Shown here piece by piece: positions 50,611 through 62,405 of a DNA stretch of 64,000 nucleotides (position 1 is the first letter of the stretch; each line of letters starts with the position of its first letter). Both the position numbers and the translations under genes were made by a program. The DNA is taken from positions 12,905,001 through 12,969,000 of the forward strand of contig CM061104.1 of assembly GCA_030770545.1 (NCBI GenBank). Direction: 5' to 3'. The notes beneath the pieces were generated by a model. That model had not been told where the DNA came from. It did no database searches and saw only the letters and a program-made list of their open reading frames with translations. Source of the stretch: Macropodus opercularis. Taxonomy: Eukaryota > Chordata > Actinopteri > Anabantiformes > Osphronemidae.

Positions 50611-51038
50611 CATCATCAAGTCGTCTTCGTGCATGTTTGCTCAAATATTTATATATTTTTTTCTTTTTGTCATACATTATTAAGTAGAGGTTTATTTTTA
50701 AACTCTTAAGCAAGATTCTGATGCTAACACTGCAATGTACTGTATGTTTTATTGGTTTCACTTTACAAAATATTATTTTTACACTGTTGTTTAGGTATCT
50801 GTATCACTTCATATTGTGAACTAGGCTGGTCACTATTTCACAATGTGTGAGAATAAGAAAAAATAAATAATATGAACTGAGTCATGATTTAACACAGTTT
50901 ATATATTTAGTTTAAAATATATAGAAAAGACTTGTATTGCACAATTCCCATTCACAGCTTATAATGGTACCAAATATACTTCATAGGCTAAATAGGCTTA
51001 AAATCCTGCACAGAAGATAACAGAGAACATCTCCTATG
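50611..51038. terminator. overlapping 3' ends of the sgk gene and tmem244
   Basis: The sgk gene (plus) and tmem244 (minus) converge with about 430 bp between stop codons. The plus-strand AATAAA at about 50862-50867 is the likely sgk signal. The minus-strand AATAAA (TTTATT at 50748-50753) is a candidate for tmem244. If both are used, the two 3'UTRs overlap by about 110 bp or more. Confidence 0.45.
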
Positions 51039-52517
51039 TCAGTAGATACTGAAGGAGGTGTAGCTCTGGTCACTCTGACAAGTGAAATAAGCGATCAGCT
51101 GACCATTGCAGATCATCAGAAACAAGCCGCTACCTACAGAAAACCAAAAACAAAGCATTAAAAAGATTTGAGCTCGGAAACTGCAGGAAACGAGAGATAA
51201 GAATGGTTGTTTTACCTAAAGCCAACCACCACTGCCACACCATGGGAAACTCCAGCATCACTGCAACACAGAGACAGACAGTAAGTTTCACCACACACCG
51301 GGTCATTTATGTGGTTAGTTATGCGCCAAGCAATCCTGGCTCACCTAGACTGGTGATCATTACATGCACAAGTGTGACCGTGACAGCGTAGTCCCAAACT
51401 CGCCTTCGAACCACTGCTGCGAACAAAAGGCCGCTGCAGAAGTAAGTGAGCTCTAATGACAGGAGATTAACTGAGGGAGGAAGTCGCAGAACAAATAACT
51501 CTCAGCACAAAGTTCATGCTTATTGTTGATCATGCCGGCTGCATGTTGTGCGCTCACCTAAGTATTTGGAATTGGATTCGGCAGGCTCGGTCTTAAAATC
51601 AAAAGGAATCAGCCCATCGAAGCGATCCAACCTAAACAATGAGAAGTGAGTGTGATTTGGGCCTGCAACACAATAAGGGAGCAATGAGACTGTGTAAATA
51701 GATCACACTCTTGCTTTAACTTTACGGGATCCAGTACAGAGAGCTACCAATAAAGTACTTCTGTCACCTCGCAATGAGGCCACAAGATGCAGGGTACCTG
51801 TAGACTCACTATGTGGTGAAGATGTATGTTAATGATGTACACTACAGTAAATTTAAAGCTCCATGCAGTGTGTTCCAAAACTAAAAGCATCTGTGCAAAT
51901 GAGTGACAACTGTTAAATTGTTACTGCTACCGAATGTGTGTATAGGTGGAACTGATTAGAAAGCAACACGTCACTGTGCGTGTAAACCAAGGTGGAGGAG
52001 GACGCTTTGAAGCTTCTTCGCGTTGTCGCACGTGTTCGCGTCCGCGCATGCGTGTGAACGATTGTCACCTGAAGGCACCGAAACACACACTGGCAGTCAT
52101 GTAGAAAACAGAGTAAAAGATGACGAGACACAGGAGCAGGTTGAAGAACACGGTCTGTGGGAAGGAGACAGAGAAGAAGACTCAGTACACAACGCAGTAA
52201 TTCATCTCTGTGGTCAACAACACCGCATTCTAGGGAACGCAAACATTACCAAACACTGCAATCCTATTTCACAGGCTGTCGCGTTGTGAGGCTGACGCTG
52301 CTCTACCTCACCCACTGGATTTATTTGGCTGTAATAAGCGTTAATTGGTGTCTTTGTGTATTATAACAGCCCCAGGCGTAACGCAACATCTTACATTTAC
52401 CGTAAAATATTCCCAGGCGATCCCGAGTGACAGGCTGATGCTGAGACGCTAGTTAAGTCGCGATGCACGGTTTGGCCTTCTTACCTTCGAGTCGAGCGCT
52501 TTGCCTTTGAATGCCAT
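51039..52517 (-). CDS. tmem244: tmem244, small multi-pass membrane protein (6 coding exons)
   Basis: TMEM244 is a small vertebrate membrane protein of unknown function. Exons 5' to 3' (minus): 52485-52517, 52069-52154, 51558-51631, 51345-51470, 51216-51260, 51039-51133. All phases join to give 152 residues, against about 128 in human as I recall. The start MAFKGKALDSK matches the family's MALK-type N-terminus. Recognised blocks are LLLCLVIFYSVFYMTA (membrane segment 1), LIPFDFKTEP, LTYFCSGLLFAAVV (segment 2), VWDYAVTVTLVHVMIT (segment 3) and VMLEFPMVWQWWLAL. The last exon adds GSGLFLMICNGQLIAYF, a hydrophobic fourth segment, and a short polar tail. It sits between the sgk gene (convergent) and l3mbtl3 (divergent); in human, TMEM244 also neighbours L3MBTL3. 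Confidence 0.88.
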
Positions 52518-55195
52518 ACCATGGTTTGTAGTTGATGTTATGTTACAAAATAATCCAGGCTGCGGCTGAGCTGCTGCTGTGTAACCCCGCTAATCCCTCA
52601 CAAACTGGACCTCTCCTGCCATCTAGCGACGCCACCCAGCGCCGCTGCCTTCACAGCCGATGGTGAACTCGTTTTACCTCGTATCAGAACCGCCTTTGTT
52701 GACTGAAATAAAGACTTTTCTCTCTGTGTGCCCGGTAACAAGCAACTATGTACATAATGACGGCCACTGTGCAGATTTTGCGCTTCCGGTGTTGTTTACG
52801 CGCAGAAACACTGGAGCTAAAAAGCGAGATCTGCAGCTTTTATTATGCTGGAGAACAGCCGCCCTATGTGGGAGGAGGGATGGGATACTGCAGGTTTACT
52901 GAAGATAATTTGGTTGAACATGAGAGTGTGGGCCACCAGCGACACCGCTACAATCAATAACAATAGGAATCGGGATTGGCATAAATAGCCTAATTTCATG
53001 ACTGACTTTAACTGGATTAGCTGTCACGTTGAAAATATCCATGCATCTAGTTGCCTGAAAGTGGCACAATGTGGTGAAGCAGCCTCTTGGATGATGGGTT
53101 ACAACCAAAACAAAGCGCGGGGATCACGTTTTAACACAGAAACGCGGTGTTGTTTCCGGGCTGGTGAAGATAAACTTCCATTCCTTCTGAACAACACTAG
53201 TGATCAAGCATTAGCCAACATTACTGGATGGGCTTTACGAGCCAAACCAGACAGGACTGTGAATATGTGGCCTGTTTTGATTGAAAAATACGACTTCGGG
53301 TGGTTTTACGGCCCTGGGCATTTGATCCTACATTTCGCAGCGTTTTGTAGGAACTGATTGTTGCGTATATGCCCGGATATTAGCCACAAAACATGATCAT
53401 AGAGACAGTAACTGCGGCGAAAACAACCGCTGGCCACAGTGGAGCAGCCGCTCCTCGACGGCCCCTGCGCTCCATTCATACACGATCGTACTATTGAGGG
53501 AAATGCGTCTGTTACAGGCAAGAGATGACATGCGAGCCCCGGCGCAGCGGTATTATTAGTTGTATCGGCACTGGGCTGAGTTCTGGCCGGGTTAGAAGTG
53601 CACACAGGCCCGGTATTGACCACCGATAGTAAACAGAACTTTTCCGAGACCTAAAGTTGTCAGGCAGCGCATCGTGCACGCATGCGCATCCCTCTATCCA
53701 GCTCTAAATAAGAGTTAAAACAGAAACGAGGTGAGTTCCACAATTTTCAAACAGTACTGGCGTTAATACTCGTTTATTGTCGTTAACAGTGGCAAATTTT
53801 GAAAAAGCGACTTTCGTTTTGCTTATTAGTGTTAGTTTGCATTATTTCCACTTTGATTTCAAGCGGCGAGAATAAATCGTTTTTTCAAGTTTCTATTGAA
53901 GAAATTAATCAAGCAACAATGTTGAAGCTCGTAACAGTAGCAGCATGTTATTGTGAGTTTATACGATGTTGTGCGAAATGTGGGCGTTTTGGGAAACACG
54001 TTTTCTTATTGTTATTAACCGGGAAACTTATTTATTACAGATTGTCCTTAGCAGGCTGCATCCAGTCACAATGCTACGGTTAGCCGTGTAGCAACCGTCG
54101 GTTCACTTCAACGGAGTGGGGCTAGCAGACTGTTAGCTTCGTGTCGGCGCTAGCTAGCTGGGCTGACATTCCGTGACAAGGGGAAAGTGAAGAAAATACC
54201 CAGAGTGAAAGAAAACACTCAGTCAGGAAATTACACAACAACCATTTGCGTTTGTTCGACGCGTAGCGGCTTTGCATTATTTGTTTAAATCGGTAACTTG
54301 AGTAATTTACATAGTTTAAACGTGTTGGTGGCCTCTTCCTATGCTCCGCCATTTTGTATAAGACGAATGCTAATCATGGGCGCTCTTACATACACTTTTA
54401 TTATGGCTGGAATAAAACTGAGGCATTAGGAGCAAAGTCAAACTCGGCCAACAGCCATCAGCTTGGCTTGTTGTTTACTTTTCACGTGGTTACAACCACC
54501 GTGCAAACAGAAAATGTCACCTTAATTCAGTGTTGAACATGCGTCAAGACTAAAACGTTATATCGTAATATTAATCGGATTAAAACGCTGTTAAGTTTGG
54601 ACAGTCAGTACAGAAAACAGTGTTTACCTCGAGACTGGTAAACACCCTGACCCTTCACTTGTTCATAACCAGGCAAACGGTCGGTTTTAAGAGATACTGT
54701 TAAAACAAGGAAAAGATAAACTTGTCCGGTTAATTTAAAGTTGGCACATATTTCCTCATGTTCGTCAATGATCTTTATGAAGGATCACCCTTATGAGGCC
54801 GTTTGTTCATGCGTTTCCCTCTTGGTTAACCAGAAAAACAATATTATTATTGACTGTTTTGTCTGAAATCGAAGTGCATGGTGTATCCTGCAAGCCAGCG
54901 CACAGTCGCCATCTAATGGTGATGTTGCGTAATGCTGTTTACTTGAGCAGGTAGAAGCTGCATTTGTAGCTGGGAGCAGATTGTAGGTGTAGCCGTGCAG
55001 GTGGCTCATAATCACACACAGTCGTGTGCAATAGATGGAGAACAAAGCTACTATCAAAATCAAATTTGCGCTGAACCCTTTCAGCCTATGGGCTGTTTGT
55101 TCAACTTCAGCATTGTTGCATCTTAACAGTATAAGGTGTGACATTATTTTTGTGGCTGCTACGCCTTCAGGTTGGGGTATATCAGAGGAGTGGGA
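52518..55195. promoter_or_regulatory. divergent tmem244 / l3mbtl3 upstream region
   Basis: This 2.7 kb region between the two start codons holds no convincing coding gene. A possible non-coding first exon of l3mbtl3 ends at 53730 with a good donor (ACGAG then GTGAGT), just after CTCTAAATAAG. The l3mbtl3 coding exon begins at 55171 after an acceptor (CCTTCAG), with 25 nt of leader before the ATG. CG-rich patches near 52440-52640 and 53400-53700 are candidate promoters. All start-site placement is inferred. Confidence 0.4.
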
Positions 55196-58100
55196 ATGAC
55201 CGACACTCCGCCCAGTGATGGCCCCTCTCAAGGAGCTGAGTTTGACATGATGGGTGCCCTGGATTGGAAGGATGGCATTGCCACGCTACCAGGAAGTGAC
55301 ATAAGGGTACGAGCGAGAATTGATTGTCCCTCAGTGTGGAATTGGTTTTGTTCATAACTCTGATTACACAGAAACAATTACACGGACCACCTTGCGTGAA
55401 ATTGAAACCTGCTCTGCTAACTTTTGTGGATTTAAATGACAATCAAACTTGTATTGAAAACCAGGTGTTTTTAACGAGTCTGACTTGTTGAGGTTCTCTA
55501 CTAATTGGCAGAGATATAGGATCCCATTTCAGTAGTTTGTCAACAAAAACATTCTCCTTTTCCTTTGTGACATTTAGTTCCGCATGACAGAGTTTGGGAC
55601 TCTTGAGCTCATCTCAGACCTGGAGGTCAAAGGGCCGGAGGCAGAACCTAACCGTGAGATCTTGGACCCAGCTCCATCTCACACTCCTACCCCTCCACCA
55701 GAGGGCCAATCACAGACTGGCAAAACTACTGCTCCAACCAATCAGAGTCAGCCAGGATCATCTCAAGGTAAAGGTATGACAACACTGTTTATTTGAAGAA
55801 TGGCGATGTTTACATTTTATGGTCTACCTGTTTTTTAGTACAGGTCACATCTTCAGTTTCATTCCCTTGTCCTTCTCTGTCTTCTAGCTCCTGTGCTTTT
55901 GTGTTTAACAGAGGGCCCCAACATGGAGGTTTGTCCGAGTGTTGAAGTTGGCTCTAGTGCTGACATTGGCCCAAATGGCGAGCTGTCCAGATGTCGGGCC
56001 TGTGGTGGTGGTGTTCCCCGGGATGCCCTCCTTCAGGGCAAATTCTGTAGTTCCATATGTGCACAGCCCTCCAGTGGCAGGTACACCTATATAGCTTGTA
56101 TTCTCTGACACACTTCTGTTATCACTCAGATTATCTTGGTGTGGTGTTTGAGCACAAATTTTCATTTTCTGTAGATCATCGCCAGGGGAAGCAAGGGAGG
56201 GTCAGGCAGCTGAAGGTGAGAGACTTGGTAAACGTGTGCGTAAAAAGAGGAAGATCTACATGGATTCTGGTGATGAAGAGGAAGACAACCAAGAGGAACC
56301 TGAGGTATGGAGCAGACTCTCATATCATATAGTAATATCTTCCACAGCCAAGGTCCACTGATGTGTTTGGTACACTGTAAAACTCTAAAACGAATTACTG
56401 TGCTAATGTTTTGTGTACCAAGTATTTATTACTGGCTTTATCTTCCCTCACCTCTTTTTTGTGTCTTGAACATACAGGATTGGTAAAGGAGCAGGTATTC
56501 GAGTTTTTAACACATTTGTTTCATTTCACGTTTTTTTAGGAAAAGGCTAAGACTACGAAAGGTAGAAGAGGTCCAAAAATAGGCAAACTGGGTAATTACT
56601 TAGAACTTTAAAACAATAGGACACAGATTCAAGTGGTTGATTCGTAATTTTTAAAATAGGTAAAGGTATGTAATATTGTAATCACAATTTGACCCAACTA
56701 CAGTGACTGCTCCACCCAATAAGAAGTGGGCATGGAGTTGGCCAGCTTATCTGGAAGAGGAGAAGGCCATTGCTAGTCCTGTTAAACTATTTAAAGAGGT
56801 AAAGTTTTGCTTGTACAACTGTAATGTTCATTTTGTTTAGTGGATTTGTTTTTCGTGTGTCTCTTCTATCGAAGTGTCTCATTTGTCTTTCAGCACCAGT
56901 CATTTCCTCAAAGCAGGAATGGTTTTAAGGTGGGGATGAAGCTCGAGGGACTGGACCCATGTCGCCCATCTTTGTTCTGTGTGCTGTCTGTGGCAGAGGT
57001 AAAAGTCCTAATTGTGGTTCTTCAGATTTCTCTTAAACACCATATACACATGCTTTGTATGTCCTAATTATGTACCTGCTGTCACTTTGTGTCACAGATC
57101 CAAGGCTATAGGGTGAGGCTACACTTTGACGGTTACCCAGAATGCTATGACTTCTGGGCCAATGCCGACTCATGGGATCTGAAACCAGCTGGGTGGTGTG
57201 AAAAGAATGGACATAAGTTATTGTTGCCTAAAGGTAGTTACACAAGCACTTAAATGTCATAGTGTCTACACACACCTTTCACATCACCGCATGATTTAAT
57301 ATAAAACTTGGGGTAAATATTTTTTTGTTTCTTAGGCTGCAAGGAAGGAGACTTTAATTGGAGCATGTATGTGAAGAACTGCAGGGGTCAAATGGCTCCA
57401 AAGCATCTTTTCAAGAGCCTCAACACAGTGAGTATTGAGTGAACACAATCTAAATTATGGAAACAATTGTATTGTTTCAGGGATGTGTGTGCTAAATGTT
57501 TATTTTTTAAAATTTCAGTCTGTGACTCCATCTGGATTTAGAGCAGGGATGAAGCTGGAGGCTGTTGACAGGAAGAACCCATCCTTAATTTGTGTAGCAA
57601 CCATTGCTGCGGTCGTTGATAACCGTCTGCTCATTCATTTTGACAACTGGGATGACACATATGATTACTGGTAAGTGCCAAAGCTGGGTATGGTGCCTTT
57701 GTATTGTTGCCCCAAGTTATTCCCAGATCCCAGGGTTCTGGGGGGCGGCTGTATTTACTATGTTAAATAGGTCTTATATTGTAGATGCTGCCAGTATACC
57801 GCAGGAAAAATGTGTGGAATTATATTAGAATGTATAGTTTGGAATATAAATCTATAATATAAAGCATAACAAACAAATGCAAACTTTAAAGAAGCAAAAA
57901 ACAAGTTAAACATTGGTGCGTAACGTAATGTGTTGCGTTAAGGTGTGATGCCAGCAGCCCTTACATCCATCCTGTTGGGTATTGTGAAGAGGCTGAGCTA
58001 ACTCTGACCACTCCAGCTGGTAAGACACAGACCAAGACACATGTGGGTCAGTATAAACTACTTTAATATCCTGTAGGGCCCAACTAACACTATCATGCTA

Positions 58101-61100
58101 ATCACGTTAAAGTTTTGTTGATAAAGAGTTAATTTTCTCATGCGCTACAGATTAATGCTGTACATTGACTTTAAAAAAATAACTTGACGGTGGAATGCAT
58201 GATACTGTTATTTCCTGACACATTATGTCTAAAGCAGTGTCATTATGTCCTCGTGAAGTCATGACTAATGAGCCCATTATTTAATCTCCTTAGAATATAA
58301 ACAGCCTAAGAGTTTCTCATGGGAGAAATACCTGGAAGAGACGGGCACGCAGGCCGCTCCAGCTCGGGCTTTCAAACCGGTACGATTTACAGACATATTA
58401 TGTCATGTGCTGCAGCAGACTAGACACAGTCATGACTCTTGTTGCTATGCTGCGCAGAGACCTCCACATGGTTTTCAGATTGGGATGAAATTGGAGGCCG
58501 TTGATAAGAGGAACCCCATGCTCATCCGTGTTGCAACAATAGTGGACACAGAGGACCACAGACTGAAGGTACAACATATCTCCTAGTCTGCATGTTTCTT
58601 GGCGTGACTCTCTGCTCAGCTTGTGTTCGTATTCTCGTCGTCTAGATCCATTTTGATGGCTGGAGTTCAGAGTACGACTACTGGGTGGAAACAGACAGCC
58701 CTGATCTGCACCCAGTAGGGTGGTGTCAGAAAACAGGACACCCGCTGCAACACCCTAATGGTGAGATACTATGAAGTATTCTGAGGCTTTTAGGTTTTCA
58801 AAGTTTGGCTCAGCATTTGTTTGAAGATAGTGGGAAGAACCTGTGTTAGTGTTTCTGTAGTTGGGAGCAAATCTTTGCTAACACTTGTGCCTGGATGCTT
58901 TAGGCTCCAGTGAGGTGTTGACGGCCCCAGGACAAGGATGTCCAACCACAGGATGCAACGGAGTCGGCCACATCAGGGGACCTCGCTATGGGACACACTA
59001 CACGTTAGTAGCACTGAGTCTCTGTTATGTCTTTGTTTTGCACAGTTTTTAATGTTCTTACTACCATTCATTTTTTATAACATGTGTTTTTGAAGAAAAA
59101 AATAACTGAACTAATTTTAAAAATGGCAGCGCTTAAATGTCAGGAAAAGACTGTCAAAATATAAAATTTTACTTATTTCACAGCAGGTGAGTTCTCTAAG
59201 TTGCCACAGAATTTATCAGGTTTAAAGTTTCATGTGATCATATTTCATGAATGTGTAGGGGCAGTATGCAACAGAGAAGAAGAGAGTCTCCGTTTTTAAA
59301 TGTCATATGTACATGCGTGGGCTGCTGGCTATGAAAATGTGTTGCTTGTGTGTGTCTGTGTGGGCGGCTTTAAGTCTTTCAGATGGTTTAAAGATGCTTT
59401 TCCTTCATAATAGTTTACCTGCTGTTTCATTCACCGTTTAAATGTGACTTGAGTACCACGTAAACTTTGTGCGTCTTCGTGTGTGCAGTCAGGTGAGCTG
59501 TCCCTACTCTGAAATAAATCTGAACAAGGAAGGGTTGCTGCCAGACCGCCTCAGTGGAGAACGACCTCCTACCCTCAGTGGACCTCATCCTCGTGGGCGG
59601 CGCCCAGAGTGTAACACAAGCGGTACGACGCAAACATCTGCAACATCAGAGCAGACGGAGGGAGAGGACTCCCAGAGCAGGTTTGCTGCTGAACTCATAC
59701 AAGCTTTTCACTCCACAAAAACAGCAGGAACACACTTTAAACACCCCTCACAGTCCCAGGAGGATTCTTATCAGCATGCATCTCTGTCCAGTAGTCTGTA
59801 TCTCACAGTGGGTTTTCTGTGTTGCTAGGAAACCGATTGTGGAAGCAGAGCGTTTAGGACGCAACAACCAGCCAGAGCCACAGAGTGGAGCCAGTGAGCA
59901 GAGCCACAATGGAGCAAGGCCCAAACGGTACTCGACAAGAAACCATTACGCCAGAGTGAGGCTGTTTGTACTGGACTGAAGTAGAGAGACATTGTTTTTT
60001 ATTTTGCTGCTGTTGCTTTTTGTTTTTTCAGGACCGCCCCGGTTCCTAAGTATCTGAAAGTGCACTACGTTAAAGAGGAGACTGGCGATGGTAAAGGTGT
60101 GTTTGAAAGGATAGTTTATACAATAAACCATCCAGCCTCCGACTTAACCCTGTCTCATCTCTTCTGCTCGCTCCTCAGCCTCTCCTGACGCCATTTCCCT
60201 TCAACAAGCCCTCCATGAGTCTGTGTTCTCCCCTGGCATCTCTGCCTCCCCCCCACACCGTGTGGCTCTTTGCTGGGACAAACATTGCCAGCTGCTGCCT
60301 GAGGTCCTGGGGCTGAGTGCCAAGAGAGTGGCCACTTGGAGCTCCGAGGAGGTCAGACATGCTTACACACTCACTCTGTGTCAACACATGAAAAGCAGAT
60401 GAACTCCTCGTTACTTAGCCAACATGAAGGCATTTTGTTGTTCAAGAAAAGTACAAGTGTGCCTGAATATGTGGAGTGTGCAGGCAAACAGCTGAGGTTT
60501 AGTAAAGTCATTCAAGGCAGTTTGATTAGAACATAAACATTTTTGATTGCAGCGTCTTGACTGTAGCTGTGTTCTCTAAGTTGTTTCTCTTTGTTTATCA
60601 GGTGGCCAGTTTTGTCAAAGGACTCCCTGGATGTAAAGAACATGCTGCTACATTTAAAACAGAGGTGAGCAAACTAGGGAATCAAGATGGTTTTTAGGTC
60701 ATCGAAAGATGTTTTACACTCCCTGATCATTTTAATCCAAGCTTAGAAATGTCATCATATCTTGTGAATTTGATGAATAGTTACAGCATATCATTTAAGA
60801 ATTATCCAGTATTGACTTGTGATTTATTGTCTGACTCAATAAATCAGTTGTCTAATTGTTTTAGTGCTACTTAAAATTAGTTTCGAATTGTGTCCAAGGT
60901 TTATTCAGTGCAAGCACGTATTTCAAACAAGCATCAGTACTAGCAAATACAAACCTGTAAGGCACAGGAAACCTACTGAGGCAACTGCTTGTTTACATTT
61001 TATTCTGCATCTGTCAAAAACTCTTTTTTTTTTTTTCTTTAGCAAATAGATGGCGAGGCCTTCCTGCTGCTGACCCAAGCAGACATCGTCAAGATCCTGT

Positions 61101-61171
61101 CAATCAAACTAGGACCGGCCCTCAAAATTTACAATTCTATTCTCATGTTGAAGAATGCAGACGAAGAGTAA
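55196..61171 (+). CDS. l3mbtl3: l3mbtl3, MBT-repeat chromatin reader (21 coding exons)
   Basis: L3MBTL proteins bind mono- and dimethyl-lysine through MBT repeats, compact chromatin and repress transcription. Exons: 55196-55306, 55578-55767, 55912-56080, 56175-56304, 56540-56591, 56704-56798, 56894-56998, 57098-57233, 57336-57427, 57519-57670, 57943-58019, 58294-58379, 58458-58568, 58646-58760, 58904-59003, 59489-59680, 59829-59927, 60032-60090, 60179-60351, 60602-60664, 61043-61171. They total 811 residues. In order: an N-terminal block DWKDGIATLPGSDIRFR; an FCS zinc finger (Cys128, 131, 146, 150); a basic NLS KRVRKKRK; MBT repeats at about 225-330, 331-437 and 438-540; a C2HC finger CPTTGCNGVGH; and a SAM domain near 735-805 ending ALKIYNSILMLKNADEE. 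The N-terminus and CPYSEINLNKEGLLPDRLSGE point to L3MBTL3; GHIRGPRY recalls L3MBTL4. Neighbouring tmem244 supports L3MBTL3. Confidence 0.92.
55768..55911 (+). promoter_or_regulatory. l3mbtl3: l3mbtl3 intron 2 with tandem donors and an alternative acceptor
   Basis: Donors stand at 55768 (GTAAAG) and 55774 (GTATGA), 6 nt apart. Acceptors end at 55911 (AACAG) and at 55887 (CTTCTAG), 24 nt apart. All combinations keep the frame: the distal donor adds Gly-Lys, and the upstream acceptor adds eight residues (APVLLCLT). Actual use is not known. Confidence 0.5.
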
Positions 61172-62405
61172 GACCTGACTCCTTGCTCACAGGTCGTTCA
61201 GCTGTGTTTCCACCAAAACTCAGCTAAAGACAAAATCAGCCCTATGGTTCAATCTGTCGAGTTGTGCAGCTGCAGAAGTGGAAGCCATCATCTCTGAAAC
61301 CCCCCATGTCTCCTCCCTCCTCTCTCCATGATGGACAGCACTGGTCAACCTGAGAGAGAGTTTAACATTTCTTAATTTATATTGTGTTGGTTTACTGAAT
61401 CATTACAAAAAACTACAGGCACTTTAAATGCTTGTTGACATTGTACAGTTTATGAATTGGATTTAAGTGTCTGTATTCTGTTGCGTTTCCTGTTTTATTT
61501 GAGCTGTAATGAAACAGTGCTTTGAGAGCCACGTGGATGGAACACGCGTGTTTGTGCTTCATTGCTTTTTACATGGCTACGGATTTTTACAAACTGCAAA
61601 ATACAATCGTGAGGTGTTGAGAGGTTTTTTAATGTGAAACCCTGTGAAGCATAAGCACTATGTAGTTCAGCCTTTGTCCTGTAGATGGAGAAAGCGTCCG
61701 TCTCACAGGCCCAAAGGCGAGAGAAGTTGGTTGATTTAGTGTTGGCTGAAGCTTGAATTGAATGGGGGATGGTTCTAACGTTGTGTATGTGCGTGTGTGT
61801 GCAGATGTGAAGTGTGTTTCAGAAATGTAAAATGTGGGAAATGTAATTTCCCAGCAGCCTGTGTGTTTTCTGGTAGAATGGTTGTTTGGTGACAAGCAGG
61901 GCCTAGGGCTAATTGTTAAGTCAAGGAAACTTGCAGTCTATTGAGGAAGAACAAGGCGACCAGCTCTGTTCCTCAGCTGAACTCTTGGAAATGGAACATG
62001 AATGTTAAAAGCAACTTCTAGTTGTTTTGTTAATACTGATCATCTTGCTAGGGTCATTCACATTGTAAATACTATATACAGCTACAAAAGTCTGTCCCCG
62101 CTCCTCATAAGAGTTTATTTCTGCTTAGTTATGCAAAGGTTTAACGTGTCTACAGGGAAGAGCAACGCCACAGTGAACTGAACCAATGAGCCTCAATTGA
62201 GAAAAACCAAACGTTGTCAGTGTATTTGTAAATCAGCATATACTTCAGCAAGTTGGAATGTGTACATCAGCATTTGTTTATATGCAAACAACTTTTATTT
62301 ATGAATTCTAATTTAAGGGGCAGTGCTATGCTGTTTGGCTCCGAGGAAGCTGTGGCCGTCTGATGGAATATGTGAACGGGTGAAAATAAATGAGATGCAC
62401 ACAGC
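61172..62405 (+). other. l3mbtl3: l3mbtl3 3' untranslated region
   Basis: Non-coding AT-rich sequence follows the TAA at 61169-61171. The first canonical AATAAA is at 62385-62390, giving a 3'UTR of about 1.2 kb. Confidence 0.65.

Noticed and set aside
51405..51433. Short tmem244 exon beginning at the CTGCAG acceptor (51433)
   Set aside because: That acceptor breaks the phase from the previous exon. Starting at 51470 instead keeps the phase and adds VNLLSLELTYFC, which matches the family.
53799..54083. 94-codon plus frame with a signal-peptide-like hydrophobic start
   Set aside because: It begins with TTG, not ATG, matches no known family, and lies in the 5' region of l3mbtl3 with no splice support.
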